This document shows, one piece after another, positions 29,506-39,502 of a DNA stretch of 39,502 nt. This stretch comes from Spongospora subterranea f. sp. subterranea (lineage: Eukaryota; Endomyxa: Phytomyxea; Phytomyxea; Plasmodiophorida): positions 1 to 39,502 of the forward strand of contig JAUGWO010000275.1 of assembly GCA_049724395.1 (NCBI GenBank), read 5' to 3'. The position numbers were made by a program, and so were the translations under genes. How positions within the stretch are numbered: the stretch's first letter is position 1; each line of letters opens with the position of its first letter. The notes under the pieces are model-generated. The model worked only from the letters and a program-made list of their open reading frames with translations. It was not told where the DNA came from and made no database searches.

Positions 29506-32278
29506 TTATTTATTTTTGCCGCCATCCCATAAAGAAACGGTGCCATCCCAGGAGCACGTCGCCACGCGTGAAGGCTCAACAGGGTGCCACGCCACATCCA
29601 TGACGATCTGCCCGGGAGTGTGAGTCTGCAGACGGGACAGCACCCGACCAGTTTGGAAATCCCAGAAGAACGTTCGCCCACTTTGATCACCAGAGCAGAG
29701 AAACCTGAAATTACACAGAGTCGGCAAAACAAGCGAATATAACATTGAAGCCGAGAAATGCAATTGCCTAGAAAATTGAAAAGCTAAATCTTGTTGCATT
29801 AGCAATATACCTTCCATCTGGAGAAAACGACATGCCGGCAGCGTAACCTGCTACCTCGTGACCAGTAAAACGCTTTTTCCGATTCAGCTTGAAACTGAGC
29901 GAAACAAATGATGTAAGAAACAATGTGAAGATAAGAAACGGATATTGTACCGATCCTTCACACTGAAGACAAGAATTTGGTTATCGAGCGATTGAGCAAC
30001 GAAGAAATTGTTGGAAGGGTGCATCGTTAATACAGGCATCGAATGCATATCTAGAATAAATCATGAACAATAGTCGGCGTGAGGTACTATTTGAAAAACC
30101 TCAATTTCAACACAGCTATGAATGAATATGGGGCAAAATCAAATGAATTCACTTCACTGAACCGAATACTGGAATGATTATACCTGGTTCAGCGATATGC
30201 TTGATAACAACAGGAATACCATATTCCCAAAATCAACATTTTCTTATCATCTGATGTCGAAACAAACCTGCAAAAAGGGACCTCAGCGTAAGCGTAGACT
30301 CAACTAAGTAAAAGAGTGGAATGGTACCTTCGGCCTTCATCAACGAATAGAATCGTATTAACAGGCCCCAAATGTTCATCATACGTCTGCGATGGTTTCA
30401 CATTGCTATAACGGGCGTCCCATTGTATGATCTTCTTGTCCGATTGCCCAACGAGAAACTCGCTTTGCTTATCAGCCCAAGGGTGGAATTCCGCGCAAAA
30501 CGGGGTTTTGCCCATAGTGAACCTGATAAAGCAAAATAAGAATCTAGAGAAGCAGCGACAGCATCGAAACTCAACAGCCAGCCCCACAAATACAGCAACA
30601 AAAAAAGCAAGGCAGAATAACGTAGAATCACCGGTTGATGCATTGGCCCGTTTCCGTATCCCACAATTTGACGTAGTGATCGTAACTGGTTGACAGGAAC
30701 TGGTCACCTGGAAACAGTCAGTGATGGTCGAACGAAACCAGAAACACGGATTCGTACCTTTGGCATTGAAACAAACCTTTCTAACTGGTTTGGTGTGACC
30801 AAGGAACGTGCGTAATGGTTTTCGATCATTATAGACATCCCACAGCTTTACCTAAAGACCAAATCGTTATGAACAAAAATGTAAACATGAACAAGGAGAA
30901 AAGTTTCAGATACAGTGCACGACAACGTTGTTTTGGTGCGAATTAGAAAGAAAAAAAGAAAAATACTCGAAAAGTTTCCACACCAAACGAAATGGATTTT
31001 AAACCAGTGTTCACAACAAGCATGAAAATGAAACCGCCGGTTTACCTTATGATCCATACTAGCAGAAAGGAGCATATGACCGGAATATGGAAAAAACCGA
31101 ATACAATTGACACCTTTGGAGTGACCACTGTATGTGTGAATGCGTTTTTCAGGTACGTAGCAAACCTGATAAAAAATATAGATCAGACAACGAAAGCCAT
31201 GAGGTGTCTAACAGCAAATACAGGATCTGCCTTGGGCTTAACACCGGATGGCCTCCACATGTAGGTTCGACCTTGGTAATCGTACATGGATTTTGCCCCA
31301 TGAAGAATTGTGGTTTCTATACAAAAACGATCAGAAAAACGCGACTTGCGAGAAATTGGATGCATGACAGTAAAGTGAGAATGATCACGGAAAAACAGAA
31401 ACGATGATCACGCAATGGTTGCGCTCAACTTGCTATTAGAACCCCGAGATTGATAGCTGGCAAATTGGAATTAAAGAAGACCATGAAAAGACCTGAACAA
31501 CAGTGATATGCATGTACCGGCATTTTTCATCTCCTCCTCGAGCTTCTCCTCACGTTCTTTCTTGGCCAGCTCTAGTTCCAGTTCCGTGGGCGGAACATAT
31601 TCAGTGGGTTCCTCAATGTCCTGACGGCTACAGTTCATAAAGGTTCAGAAGCGCTTTGAACTCGTTGCCAACCTCATCTCCATGTGGATGAGCCGAACCA
31701 GCATCTTCCGCATCGTCATCGCGCGCCCAAGGAGAACGTTGCCCCGTCTTAAGTTTGCGCTGTTTGGGACGATGCTGGAGAGGAAATTTTCAATAACAGT
31801 TGATCGAATTTGAAAAACGGGCGTACCCGATATCCGCCACCCATGGCGGCATGATACTGTTCATCGAATCGAGCATCATTGATGTGGGCCTTCAGCGAGG
31901 AAAATTAGAGCAAAGTTGACAGAAAATATCAATGATCGGATTTGTACTTCTTCAACAAAACCTGACACCGTGTTCAGTATTGCAGAACGAGGCTCTGCGC
32001 TACCGGTCATGGGATGTTCAGGGCCGAGCTAAATTTGATCCATCAAAATTAGGGAACAAAACGAACGCAAACGGCACTACCGTTGGCGCATACATCAAGT
32101 CGACGGGGACGTTGAAGTTGGCGGAAATGGCGCCAGCGGGAATCAACCCGACCTGGGCCCGGTCCACGTGCGCGGGGACCGGATGTGATACGGATACGGC
32201 TCGGGACATCGGCAGCGGGGCGTGAACCTCACTCTCAGAGTCGGAGGATTCTCCGACATACCCCGACGAGACCAACAT
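29506..32278 (-). CDS. CDC40: Pre-mRNA-processing factor 17 (PRP17/CDC40), 14 exons
   Basis: Minus-strand exons by eye: 32278-32081, 32028-31969, 31889-31827, 31774-31673, 31620-31518, 31316-31222, 31165-31046, 30851-30758, 30707-30632, 30522-30328, 30267-30184, 30050-29951, 29894-29811, 29704-29506; about 524 residues, near the family's usual size. The N-terminus has the acidic start (ESSDSESE) and [14 protein letters not shown]; then [11 protein letters not shown] and the WD40 propeller: [126 protein letters not shown]17 is a second-step splicing factor. Most introns are 50-60 nt. Exon 11 needs a two-base gain (or one-base loss) at the AAAA of 30229-30232 to join DDKKM to FWEYGIPVV. Confidence 0.92.
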
Positions 32279-32479
32279 CCAATTCAAAAACAAATCAGAT
32301 CCTCGTACCAGCGAAACTCCAACGGAAATGGTCCGTGGAGTTTGATCGAGCACGTCTTGGGAGAAGTCACTGCAAAGACTGTTCACGTGCGCACAAACCT
32401 CGACAACGCAAGTTGCGCGCATATAGTTCGCAAATTTGCGCGGTAATTTGTGGCAACCAACGTTGCGCACATCTAGCAC
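32279..32479. promoter_or_regulatory. 5' flank of PRP17
   Basis: 200 bp between the PRP17 start and the LINE relic; must contain the PRP17 promoter unless that lies within the LINE. No motif was identified. Confidence 0.3.
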
Positions 32480-33575
32480 GGGCAGACATGTTCAACACAA
32501 TGGAGCGGACGATTTGGAGCCAGGTTTGAGACAGTGGGGACATGTCCTCGACGCGTGCGCCGGGAAAGATGGGCGGAAGGGAGGGACGCGGTTGCTTGGC
32601 GCGGTCGCGGTAGATAGAGTGAAGGATTCGGTGCGGCGCTTCCGGGACTTCGAAGCGGGGGACTTGGCGCTGATTGATGTGCCCGCCAGCCAGGCTGTAG
32701 ACAGGGCCTTCGACTGGTTGGCCATCTCCTCAAGATCCAGTTCGCGATTTGTGATGCCGATGCCGCTGAGTTCGAGCAGAAAGAGTCGCAATGGTTTTGG
32801 AGTTTTGATTCAGGGCGGGACGCCGCAAAGAGCACAACCACCTTCGCGAAGCCCGTCAGGGGCACGATGTCACTGTGCAAAAAGACCATCGCAGTTGAGC
32901 GGTGAGTCAGGGTCGACTGGACACCGTTGCGAGAGGAGCGCCTCCTGATGGCCAAGAAACAGCACTTTGGAGATCATGGCGAGCATTACGTGGATCTTGG
33001 TGTCCAGAAACGAGCGGCATGGGGCCAGGTTGCCGACCAACATGCTCAAAACTGGCAAACTGTTTTGGCTGATGTCAGGGGTTGACATCACCTTCAGATT
33101 GAGTGATAATCCGTCCTCAAAACCGCAAAGGCATGCGTTATCATGTCCAGAGCCGTTTGAGAGTCAGCGGTGGAAGGAATGAAAATGCTGGTGTCGTCAA
33201 GATAGGTCATCATCTCTGCGTTGAGTGACTTGAGGGCGGTGACCTGCCAATAAGCAAAAAGAAGAGGGATTAGAGGGTCACCCTGGCGAAAAGAAGAGTT
33301 CGGCCGCGCTGCATGGAACAAGTGGAGGCTCAATGAATGGACGGTCTTTGCAAGATGACCGTAGGAGCCTTCGGAGGAACTACCACACGGTACACCTGTT
33401 CGTGGGTTTGTAGCCCCGATGGCTCCTACATTCTCCTGGACCTGACCAAGCGCCTATATCTTCAACGATCGCCGTCCACTCACTTGCCCCCGATTGTTTC
33501 TTGCTGCGCATTTCGCGTAAGGCTCTTCTACCATGCTTCTGACCCGCAATGCTGATGGCCAGGTGGTCTGCCAAC
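32480..33575 (-). mobile_element. Non-LTR (LINE) reverse-transcriptase relic
   Basis: Minus strand. 33574-33340 has a coding-like lead-in; 33333-33094 carries the reverse-transcriptase core, FRQGDPLIPLLFAYWQ followed by AEMMTYLDDTSIF (QGDPL and the YLDD active site) and ALDMITHAFAVL. 33091-32870 in a neighbouring frame continues with SLPVLSMLVGNLAPCRSFLD, IHVMLAMISKVLFLGHQEAL and LLSQRCPVDPDSP, as in LINE-type proteins whose post-YLDD part handles template and primer. Below 32870 two frames share the text down to about 32490. At least two shifts and one stop. No endonuclease and no poly-A tail were found. It is the direct upstream neighbour of PRP17, in the same orientation. Confidence 0.65.
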
Positions 33576-33870
33576 GTTCCAAATTGCTGAGTTGAACGTA
33601 GTTATCGGGAGTCTGTGTATAATCGTAATCATCTGCAAGTCTTGAGGCGGTTTTTGATTGTTTCGGGATGTTTGTCGCGGTGCCTGCACTTCTTAGTGTT
33701 TTCCATTTCGATGTTGCTGAGGTGTTGTCTGCATCTGCTATGTCCAGTACGCGCCGATTATCATGTGCTGCGTCGATTCACCTGGTATTTTGCGAAACGG
33801 GTCTGTGTCTGGGTAGTTTGGGAAGTGGCTGCGTTTGATGCCCGCCTTCAGGTACTGTTTCAACGTGCTT
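33576..33870. other. Flank between the LINE relic and the minisatellite
   Basis: T-rich text leading into the array. The plus frame is open but without any recognisable sequence. Confidence 0.3.
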
Positions 33871-34745
33871 CTTGTCCACTACTTTCCCTGTCCACCAACC
33901 TCTTTGTCCACTACTTTCCCTGTCCACCAACCTCTTTGTCCACTACTTTCCCTGTCCACCAACCTCTTTGTCCACTACTTTCCCTGTCCACCAACCTCTT
34001 TGTCCACTACTTTCCCTGTCCACCAACCTCTTTGTCCACTACTTTCCCTGTCCACCAACTTCTTTGTCCACTACTTTCCCTGTCCACCAACTTTCTTTGT
34101 CCACTACTTTCCCTGTCCACCAACCTCTTTGTCCACTACTTTCCCTGTCCACCAACCTCTTTGTCCACTACTTTCCCTGTCCACCAACTTCTTTGTCCAC
34201 TACTTTCCCTGTCCACCAACCTCTTTGTCCACTACTCTCCCTGTCCACCAACCTCTTTGTCCACTACTTTCCCTGTCCACCAACTTCTTTGTCCACTACT
34301 TTCCCTGTCCACCAACCTCTTTGTCCACTACTTTCCCTGTCCACCAACCTCTTTGTCCACTACTTTCCCTGTCCACCAACCTCTTTGTCCACTACTCTCC
34401 CTGTCCACCAACCTCTTTGTCCACTACTTTCCCTGTCCACCAACCTCTTTGTCCACTACTCTCCCTGTCCACCAACCTCTTTGTCCACTACTTTCCCTGT
34501 CCACCAACCTTCTTTGTCCACTACTTTCCCTGTCCACCAACCTCTTTGTCCACTACTCTCCCTGTCCACCAACCTCTTTGTCCACTACTTTCCCTGTCCA
34601 CCAACTTCTTTGTCCACTACTTTCCCTGTCCACCAACCTCTTTGTCCACTACTTTCCCTGTCCACCAACCTCTTTGTCCACTACTTTCCCTGTCCACCAA
34701 CCTCTTTGTCCACTACTTCCCTGTCCACCAACCTCCTTGCCCACT
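33871..34745. repeat. 32-bp minisatellite, about 27 copies
   Basis: Each unit contains CCACTACTTTCCCTG and then a TCCACCAACCTC-type end; TGTCCACTAC recurs at 33873, 33905, 33937 and so on with a 32-bp period. A few units differ by CTCTCC for TTTCCC, ACTTC for ACCTC, or one extra or lost T (33- and 31-bp units). Copies are very similar, so the array is young or homogenised. Because 32 is not a multiple of three and the unit has no stop in any plus frame, all three forward frames are open for hundreds of codons; these are artefacts of the repeat. Confidence 0.97.
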
Positions 34746-35065
34746 AATCTCCCTTTTTACCATACAAAAACAACAAAGTTTATTTGACTTTCGAAAACTC
34801 TAACTGATTCACCAAGATCCATTCAAAAACAGCGAGCGTTGAAAGAAATAATATCACATCAATCATTTGCAAAATATCCCTTGTGGGCTCCATTGACGAT
34901 TGGCCATGGTTGTCGGACTCCGGTACTGTCATTCATAACTATTGTTGTTCGTCATTGTGCGGAGACCGGATTCGTCGTTGAAAGTGTCATTCGCACATCT
35001 TTTTCAGGTAACCCATTTACTTTGGAGCATGAACAAACTATTTATGCATGTTCTGTTCTACAGCG
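34746..35065. other. Upstream region of the unknown gene
   Basis: A possible exon on the plus strand ends at 35007 (VVESVIRTSFS), followed by a 56-nt intron-like stretch 35008-35063 (GTAACC to TTCTACAG). The frame has no ATG back to a stop at 34785, so an earlier exon would be needed. No other feature. Confidence 0.3.
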
Positions 35066-35617
35066 ATGGCGGTTCATGGTATAAGATACAGGGAAAATTT
35101 CAATGCTGTTCTTTCAGAACACTCCTACATATATGCTGAAATAACAGTGGCGAATTCTTTCAGATCGGAAATCAGTTTCAGCGTCCAGTCGAACCCATAT
35201 GTATTTACATTTGACAATTGGCATGGGAAAGGACTTGCGAACTTTCTGGAGAACTTTCATTCCGTTCAACGAAGTGCTGGCACTTTCGGAGTCATGAATC
35301 AAGACGATGAATGGGGCGCTATCAAGTTTACGTCGGGACATTCATCTGACCCGATCACGATTGAACAAATTACTAATTGTGTCGTTCAAGCGTCCAAAGA
35401 TGTTCTCACATGCTTGCACCAGATATTGCAATGCTACCCACAATCGGCAATAGAATATTCCATGTGGCATTGCTCAGTATATCGAACAACAGACGATTAT
35501 AGCGAGTTCATAACACGTCAGTGTTGTCGCTGCATCATTCAATCAGATTTCATGGCACCGAATCTACGCTTTCAGATGGTTTTGTTTCAATCCGAACCCC
35601 AGCAATCAACTTCATAA
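35066..35617 (+). CDS. Unknown protein, 183 residues
   Basis: ATG at 35066 (MAVHGIRYRENFNAVLSEHS), directly after a strong acceptor-like TTCTACAG; stop at 35615. Reads as a globular protein: YAEITVANSFRSEISFSV, YVFTFDNWHGKGLANFLENF, a helix-rich middle (ITIEQITNCVVQASKDVLTC, LHQILQCYPQ) and a Cys-containing end (FITRQCCRCIIQSDF). No signal peptide and no family recognised. The first exon may lie upstream. It sits between the minisatellite and an inverted relic of the same repeat at 35749. Confidence 0.5.
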   Translation: MAVHGIRYRENFNAVLSEHSYIYAEITVANSFRSEISFSVQSNPYVFTFDNWHGKGLANFLENFHSVQRSAGTFGVMNQDDEWGAIKFTSGHSSDPITIEQITNCVVQASKDVLTCLHQILQCYPQSAIEYSMWHCSVYRTTDDYSEFITRQCCRCIIQSDFMAPNLRFQMVLFQSEPQQSTS

Positions 35618-35748
35618 AATTAATCATGTTCTTATGACCAGTGTATATCCGAACTTAACAGTCGTTAATTTATCAGAAGTTTGTCAGCCAATTGACTCGG
35701 CTAATCGATTGACAATTTTTGATGAATGTTTCTAATGAAATCAACTTA

Positions 35749-35830
35749 GTGGGCAAGGAAGTTTTGATGGACAAAGAAATTTGTGGGCAAGGAATTTTTT
35801 ATGGAAAAGGAAATTTGTGGGTAAAAGATC
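35749..35830. repeat. Inverted, diverged relic of the 32-bp minisatellite
   Basis: GTGGGCAAGGAA at 35749, GTGGGCAAGGAA at 35783 and GTGGGTAAAAGA at 35817 have a 34-bp period. Together with GATGGACAAAGAAATTT they resemble the reverse complement of the array at 33871 (GTGGACAGGGAAAGTAG, GTGGACAAAG). Confidence 0.5.
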
Positions 35831-36388
35831 ATTTGCAATAGCGATCGAAGGACGCTTCATCAATAGTTCAAGAAGATCGTCCAAACCCCAAGTGTTTGCC
35901 TATTATCGGCCGTGATTTCCTACAGTAATACTCCCTCTGTCCGGGACTAACTGTCCACGATCGCAGTCCGCGCAGGAATATTTTTTGCGACAATTTTTTT
36001 CAAATTTTTATGTCTCGATATTTCTCTACCTCTGTTGGTCTACTCTGCATTAAAATTGGCAGTTTCTCGGTGGGCAAATTCTCGGATCTCCCGAGTACGA
36101 CGTATTCCGGTTTTTGTAACGCGTAATACGCGCACTACGCGCACTTTACTTTTTTCCATACCAGCTGACCGGGTCTGCCCTAAATCCCAACACGCCATAT
36201 TTGCGTTCTTGAGGAACCTGTTAACATCTCAACTTACGAAGACTGAAACGTAACTGGTCAATGTTACTGAAATCGGACATGTAACAGCTCTTGTTTTTGA
36301 GTCGACCCAACCAGGGCCCTACAAGTACAGTCACTGGTGTGTATGTACATATAGAAAGTGCAACGCTCGTGGGTATGAAACAGTGGCG
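35831..36388. other. Intergenic, upstream of the MED28-like gene
   Basis: No gene recognised. ORF 36035-36253 has an Arg/Thr-rich sequence encoded by a short ACGCGCAC-like repetition at 36120-36150 and is not convincing. Confidence 0.3.
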
Positions 36389-36858
36389 ATGTACAGTACG
36401 GCAATATCACGGGAATTACGTAGCGCCGGGTTGATGGATCACGATGAGGACGTTGATCAGCGGCAGTATCGGCGATTGCTGCGATCGGTAGAGACTAGCT
36501 TCGAGCAGGCTTTCCTGGAGCTGTCATCTGCGTTCTCTTTACCGGCGCCGTCGTCCGAATGGCGTCCTCGTCTACTAAAACAACTGGATCAGTTGTCTTC
36601 GCTGATCTCAGAAAAGGGGGATATGTTTCTTCAGATCAGTAAAGACCGCGAACAAGACGACGATTTGAAACAGAGCATTGCCGAAATTAGGTCTAAGTGC
36701 AGTCAAATCACTACCGTCAACGCCAAGGTATTCGTATTTGCACCAAGACCTTAGCTTTGTATGCAAAATGCTGAGATGGCTTCCCTCTATAGGCTGCCAG
36801 CCAAATATTAAGCTCTAAGCGGAACAGTATGCAAAAGCCTTCCACAATGGTCATCTGA
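36389..36858 (+). CDS. Coiled-coil protein, possible Mediator subunit 28
   Basis: Two exons, 36389-36727 and 36793-36858, with a 65-nt intron (GTATTC to CTATAG, phase 0); 134 residues ending in KPSTMVI. Apart from an acidic start (MDHDEDVDQRQY) it is mostly helical: RSVETSFEQAFLELSSAF, RLLKQLDQLSSLISEKGDMF, DDLKQSIAEIRSKC and NAK-AASQILSS. The order 'ESSFExxFxxL' helix, a gap, a helix ending in a Phe-rich FLQ, then a helix of the ExxxLxxEIxxL kind parallels MED28, which is somewhat longer (about 170-180 residues in animals). The family call is weak. Another short coiled-coil protein is possible. Confidence 0.5.
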
Positions 36859-37010
36859 GGAAGCACACAGAGTGTTTACAACTGCTCGTTTATATCTAAA
36901 ATACACTTTTTTTAATATTATTCTCCCGAAACGGCACGTTCATTTCGCAAATGCGTTCAAGTCTATATTCTACAACTAATATCGTATTTCGCCGGCGGCG
37001 GCATCGTTAG

Positions 37011-37837
37011 ATGGCCCCCGGTGATTATCACAAACCTGTGGCAACTGCCGCGGGGGGTCGAGGTCAGGCTGGGCTGGTTTCTGCCGGGCTTTGGTCTGAG
37101 AGACGCCATCATGGTAGTCGCCAAGTTGGTGATGCGAACTCAGATCAGTCAACGTTGCGCTCCATGTCATCTGCCGAGCGCCAGATGCAGAGTACCGCCT
37201 TGTCGACCTCAATCGTCGCACGTGACCGGCAACACGCCAAGTCCATATCGTTGTTCATGTCGACTCCCTATGAATTTCAGGTGCCATTTATATGGCCTGA
37301 GTTTTGGGCCGTTTTCAATGCAGTTCGCTGATACTACGGTCGGCAGACTTTGCCGTTATTCTATCAGGCTTTCGATGAAGGCAAGAAGGTTTATGTACCA
37401 AAGGCATATGGCCTTGAGAACATGGTCATGTTAGAGGTGCATTCAGTGAACGACCTGATCTCGTCGCCAATCTGTAGTTGGGGTATTCCTGAGCCATCTG
37501 AAGGATGTCATCGAGATGATGCGCTTGCCACCTGTGATCTTGATCTGATCTTCGTTCCAGGATTGGCGTTCGATGGCAACAACCGGAGATTGGGTAATGG
37601 GGAGTATTGGTGATCTTTATGAACGATATATTCATGAATTTGCCAGGATACGGTAAAGGATACTACGATAAATGGCTAGCGGCGTTGAGGGTGGCGCATA
37701 CGAGCAATGGGCGGCCGCTGCCGTTGGTCGTGGGTCTGGCGTTATCGCAGCAAATTGTGACAGAGGTTCCAGTCGAGACGTTCGACATCCCCGTTGATCG
37801 ATTAGAATATCACCGGAAACCCATTATGTCTAACTAA
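37011..37837 (+). CDS. MTHFS: 5-formyltetrahydrofolate cyclo-ligase (MTHFS)
   Basis: Three exons: 37011-37280, 37347-37593 and 37647-37837, with introns of 66 nt (GTGCCA to CGGCAG) and 53 nt (GTAATG to TGCCAG). The family order is intact: ERQMQSTALSTSI, SISLFMSTPYEFQ-TLPLFYQAF, GKKVYVPKAYG, CSWGIPEPSEG, DLDLIFVPGLAFD and then, across intron 2, RRLG-YGKGYYDKWL, the nucleotide/folate-binding loop, and VGLALSQQIVTEVPVETFDIPVD at the end. The enzyme converts 5-formyl-THF to 5,10-methenyl-THF with ATP. The start is uncertain: ATG 37011 gives a 51-residue lead without the usual Lys-x-x-Leu-Arg helix, while ATG 37164 (MSSAERQM) is too short by one helix. An upstream exon is possible. No defects seen. 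Confidence 0.88.
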
Positions 37838-38345
37838 ACCTTGCTCATTGTCAAACTCAAGAATTTGGTTCTCCAACGTATACGAACGTCACAAACGTGC
37901 TGACACATGCAAACGTCGAAACCCGTTTTTCACAAAAAAAAACGATCACATTCCGTCCATTTGCACGATGTCAATCCTATTGATATCAAACAATCAATCA
38001 CACAGATATCGCCACATTCGCAGCTGAAGCTACACAGCGAAATTCGGGAACCCTAGCGGCTGACGTGTATCTGCCTATCTGTCAGTCCGATGGCATGGCC
38101 AAATGGGTGGCGCAGCGTTGCTTGCAGCCAGTCATTGTCGTGGCCGGGCCGGCCCTGTTACGGTGTTTTATGTCGAGAACCGGAACGGGTGTGTCGACTC
38201 GGCCTCCTAGTGTACTCCAGCCCGACTGTCGATCGGGCAAGGTCCGTCACGGACACCAATTCAGCCGGTTAATAGCGATCGGGCACTCGCCTATTCTGTC
38301 GTCGTCTACCTGTTACCGGCCACTCGTCCACATCGTCGGAAAAAG
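37838..38345. promoter_or_regulatory. Spacer between MTHFS and the SR gene
   Basis: Contains the 3' flank of MTHFS and the promoter of the RS2Z-type gene. An A-tract at 37933-37942 and no other motif. The ORFs over 38065-38451 run into exon 1 in a different frame and are shadows. Confidence 0.3.
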
Positions 38346-39429
38346 ATGTCTCGGGCCCGCCTCTACGTCGGCAATATATCGCGACGCTCGCGCACATCCG
38401 ATATCGAATATTTGTTTTCAAAGTACGGCCGGGTCGTTGATATCGACCTGAAACACGACTATGGGTAAATCGACATGTTCCCCCCCCCTTTTTCGATATT
38501 AACGGTTTCTCCAGGTTTGTAGAATTCGAGGATTCTCGTGATGCCGAAGACGCTGTTTATGAGCTAGATGGCTACCGCATGGACGGTGTCCGATTGGTTG
38601 TGGAACGGGCTCGCCATCCTCGTGGAGGCAATGGTCAGTTCAACAGCACGTCCGATTTGCCACCACATTTTCTACAGATTCACTACCAATAATATGTTTT
38701 CACTTCAAACTAACATGGCTGTACAGGGCGCGACAGCTATCGCGATGAACGTGGAAGCGGTCGTGGTGGTCGCGATGAGCGTCCAGCTCCAGGCAGTGGC
38801 AAATGCTACAACTGTGGTAAAGAGGGTCACTGGTAATCCGCCAATCGCAAACCGTTTTGCACATCGCCTCGCTGTATCCTGATTCTCCTTGTGTTGTTGT
38901 TCTTAGGGCCCAGACTGCTCTGCCGGAGATTGGAGGTAATACGATATTCGGGAACGTTGATCTGCAGCGGCGAGCGACCCCTCTCCGCTTTTGTATGCAA
39001 TCTTGTTCAAATTTGCTCGTTTTTTGTCGTTTTAACATTTCTGGTTTCACCTGGTTGCTTATCTGTTTTGTGTTCACGTCGACCTCAAAAAATGTTTTAC
39101 AGCAACCGGTGCTACCGCTGTGGCAAGGATGGACATCTTGAACGTAACTGCCCATCGGATTACAAGCACTCTTCGCGTAGTGCCTCGCCTCGTCGAAGCT
39201 GTCAGCCGGTCTGGTTAGTTGCTAAGCATTGACGTTCAATTTGGGTTTTATCGACTCAACGAAAACTATATAGCTTCACCCCGTCGCCGCTCATCACGGT
39301 CCCGTTCGCGTTCACTCGCGTCCCCGCACGTAATAGCGAAAATGACAACGCCAACACGATGTCTGACAACGCGGTCACTGAAAAGTCCAATGAGAAGCCT
39401 TTAGAGTCTGAAGCTGTTGTCGGAGAGTG
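38346..39429 (+). CDS. RS2Z-type SR splicing factor (RRM plus two zinc knuckles)
   Basis: Exons: 38346-38464, 38515-38633, 38727-38832, 38907-38935 (a 29-nt exon), 39103-39200 and 39274 to the end. An RRM comes first: [20 protein letters not shown] (RNP2) and [21 protein letters not shown] (RNP1), very close to plant RSZ/RS2Z. After a Gly/Arg linker come two CCHC knuckles, [14 protein letters not shown] and [14 protein letters not shown], joined by SAGDWSNR, then Ser-Pro-Arg and SRSRSRS text. It binds exonic enhancers and recruits the spliceosome. Exon 4 is one base short (29 rather than 30 nt) next to the GGG at 38906-38908, needed for GPDCSAGDW. The end is ambiguous: one frame stops at 39404, a neighbouring frame reads [16 protein letters not shown] and stops at 39429. 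Confidence 0.85.
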
Positions 39430-39502
39430 AAGCGCATCAATCAATCAGTGTTAGGGGCCCATCATATTACGATTGTGACCAAAAACTCCATTCCAATACA
39501 GC

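Noticed and set aside
33615-34803. Three overlapping ORFs of 291-390 codons
   Set aside because: Produced only by the 32-bp repeat being stop-free in every forward frame.
38065-38451. Plus-strand ORF of 128 codons upstream of the SR gene
   Set aside because: Its last third overlaps RS2Z exon 1 in another frame and it shows no domain.

Overview
The window looks like nuclear DNA of an intron-dense eukaryote. Where protein families can be recognised, the coding parts are broken by GT-AG introns, many of them only 50-66 nt long. The identifiable host genes are a splicing factor PRP17 (14 exons), an RS2Z-type SR protein with two zinc knuckles, a Mia40-like mitochondrial import protein, a PRA1-like membrane protein, 5-formyltetrahydrofolate cyclo-ligase, an M20D amidohydrolase and a candidate Mediator subunit. 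There is no operon structure, and no rRNA or tRNA was found. Short dense introns, secreted enzymes, a chitin-deacetylase-type relic and an auxin-conjugate-hydrolase-type enzyme would suit a plant-associated protist such as a plasmodiophorid, but this is a guess from gene flavour only.

The layout has two halves. Positions 1 to about 26,700 are gene-poor and full of relics. At the left edge a long minus-strand frame runs off the window and encodes a protein with ten-residue Trp-Trp repeats. Next come three copies of a secreted CmcJ/AsaB-type Fe(II)/2-oxoglutarate dioxygenase gene: one open (1158-2282, +) and two decayed (4530-5440 and 7620-8702, both -). From 9.4 to 13.1 kb lies a graveyard of DNA transposons: a pogo/Tigger-like DDE transposase, a FAR1-like DNA-binding segment duplicated as an inverted repeat, and a hAT transposase. 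A minisatellite, a PRA1-like gene, an acidic 'DSDS' family relic, a decayed polysaccharide deacetylase, the Mia40-like gene, a second pogo-like relic, a Ty3/gypsy fossil and a second 'DSDS' copy follow. Several kilobases between them hold only unassignable coding-like scraps.

Positions 26,780-39,430 are denser in conserved genes: M20D amidohydrolase (+), a small basic protein (+), PRP17 (-), then an island made of a LINE reverse-transcriptase relic, a 32-bp minisatellite of about 27 copies and an unknown gene, followed by a MED28-like gene (+), 5-FTHF cyclo-ligase (+) and the RS2Z gene (+).

The conserved genes are unrelated housekeeping functions (splicing, folate metabolism, mitochondrial import, transcription) and do not form a pathway. 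Three otherwise well-conserved host genes (M20D, PRP17, RS2Z) each need a one- or two-base shift at a short homopolymer, so assembly indels should be considered before calling any gene here broken. All splice sites were read by eye and may be off by a base or two.
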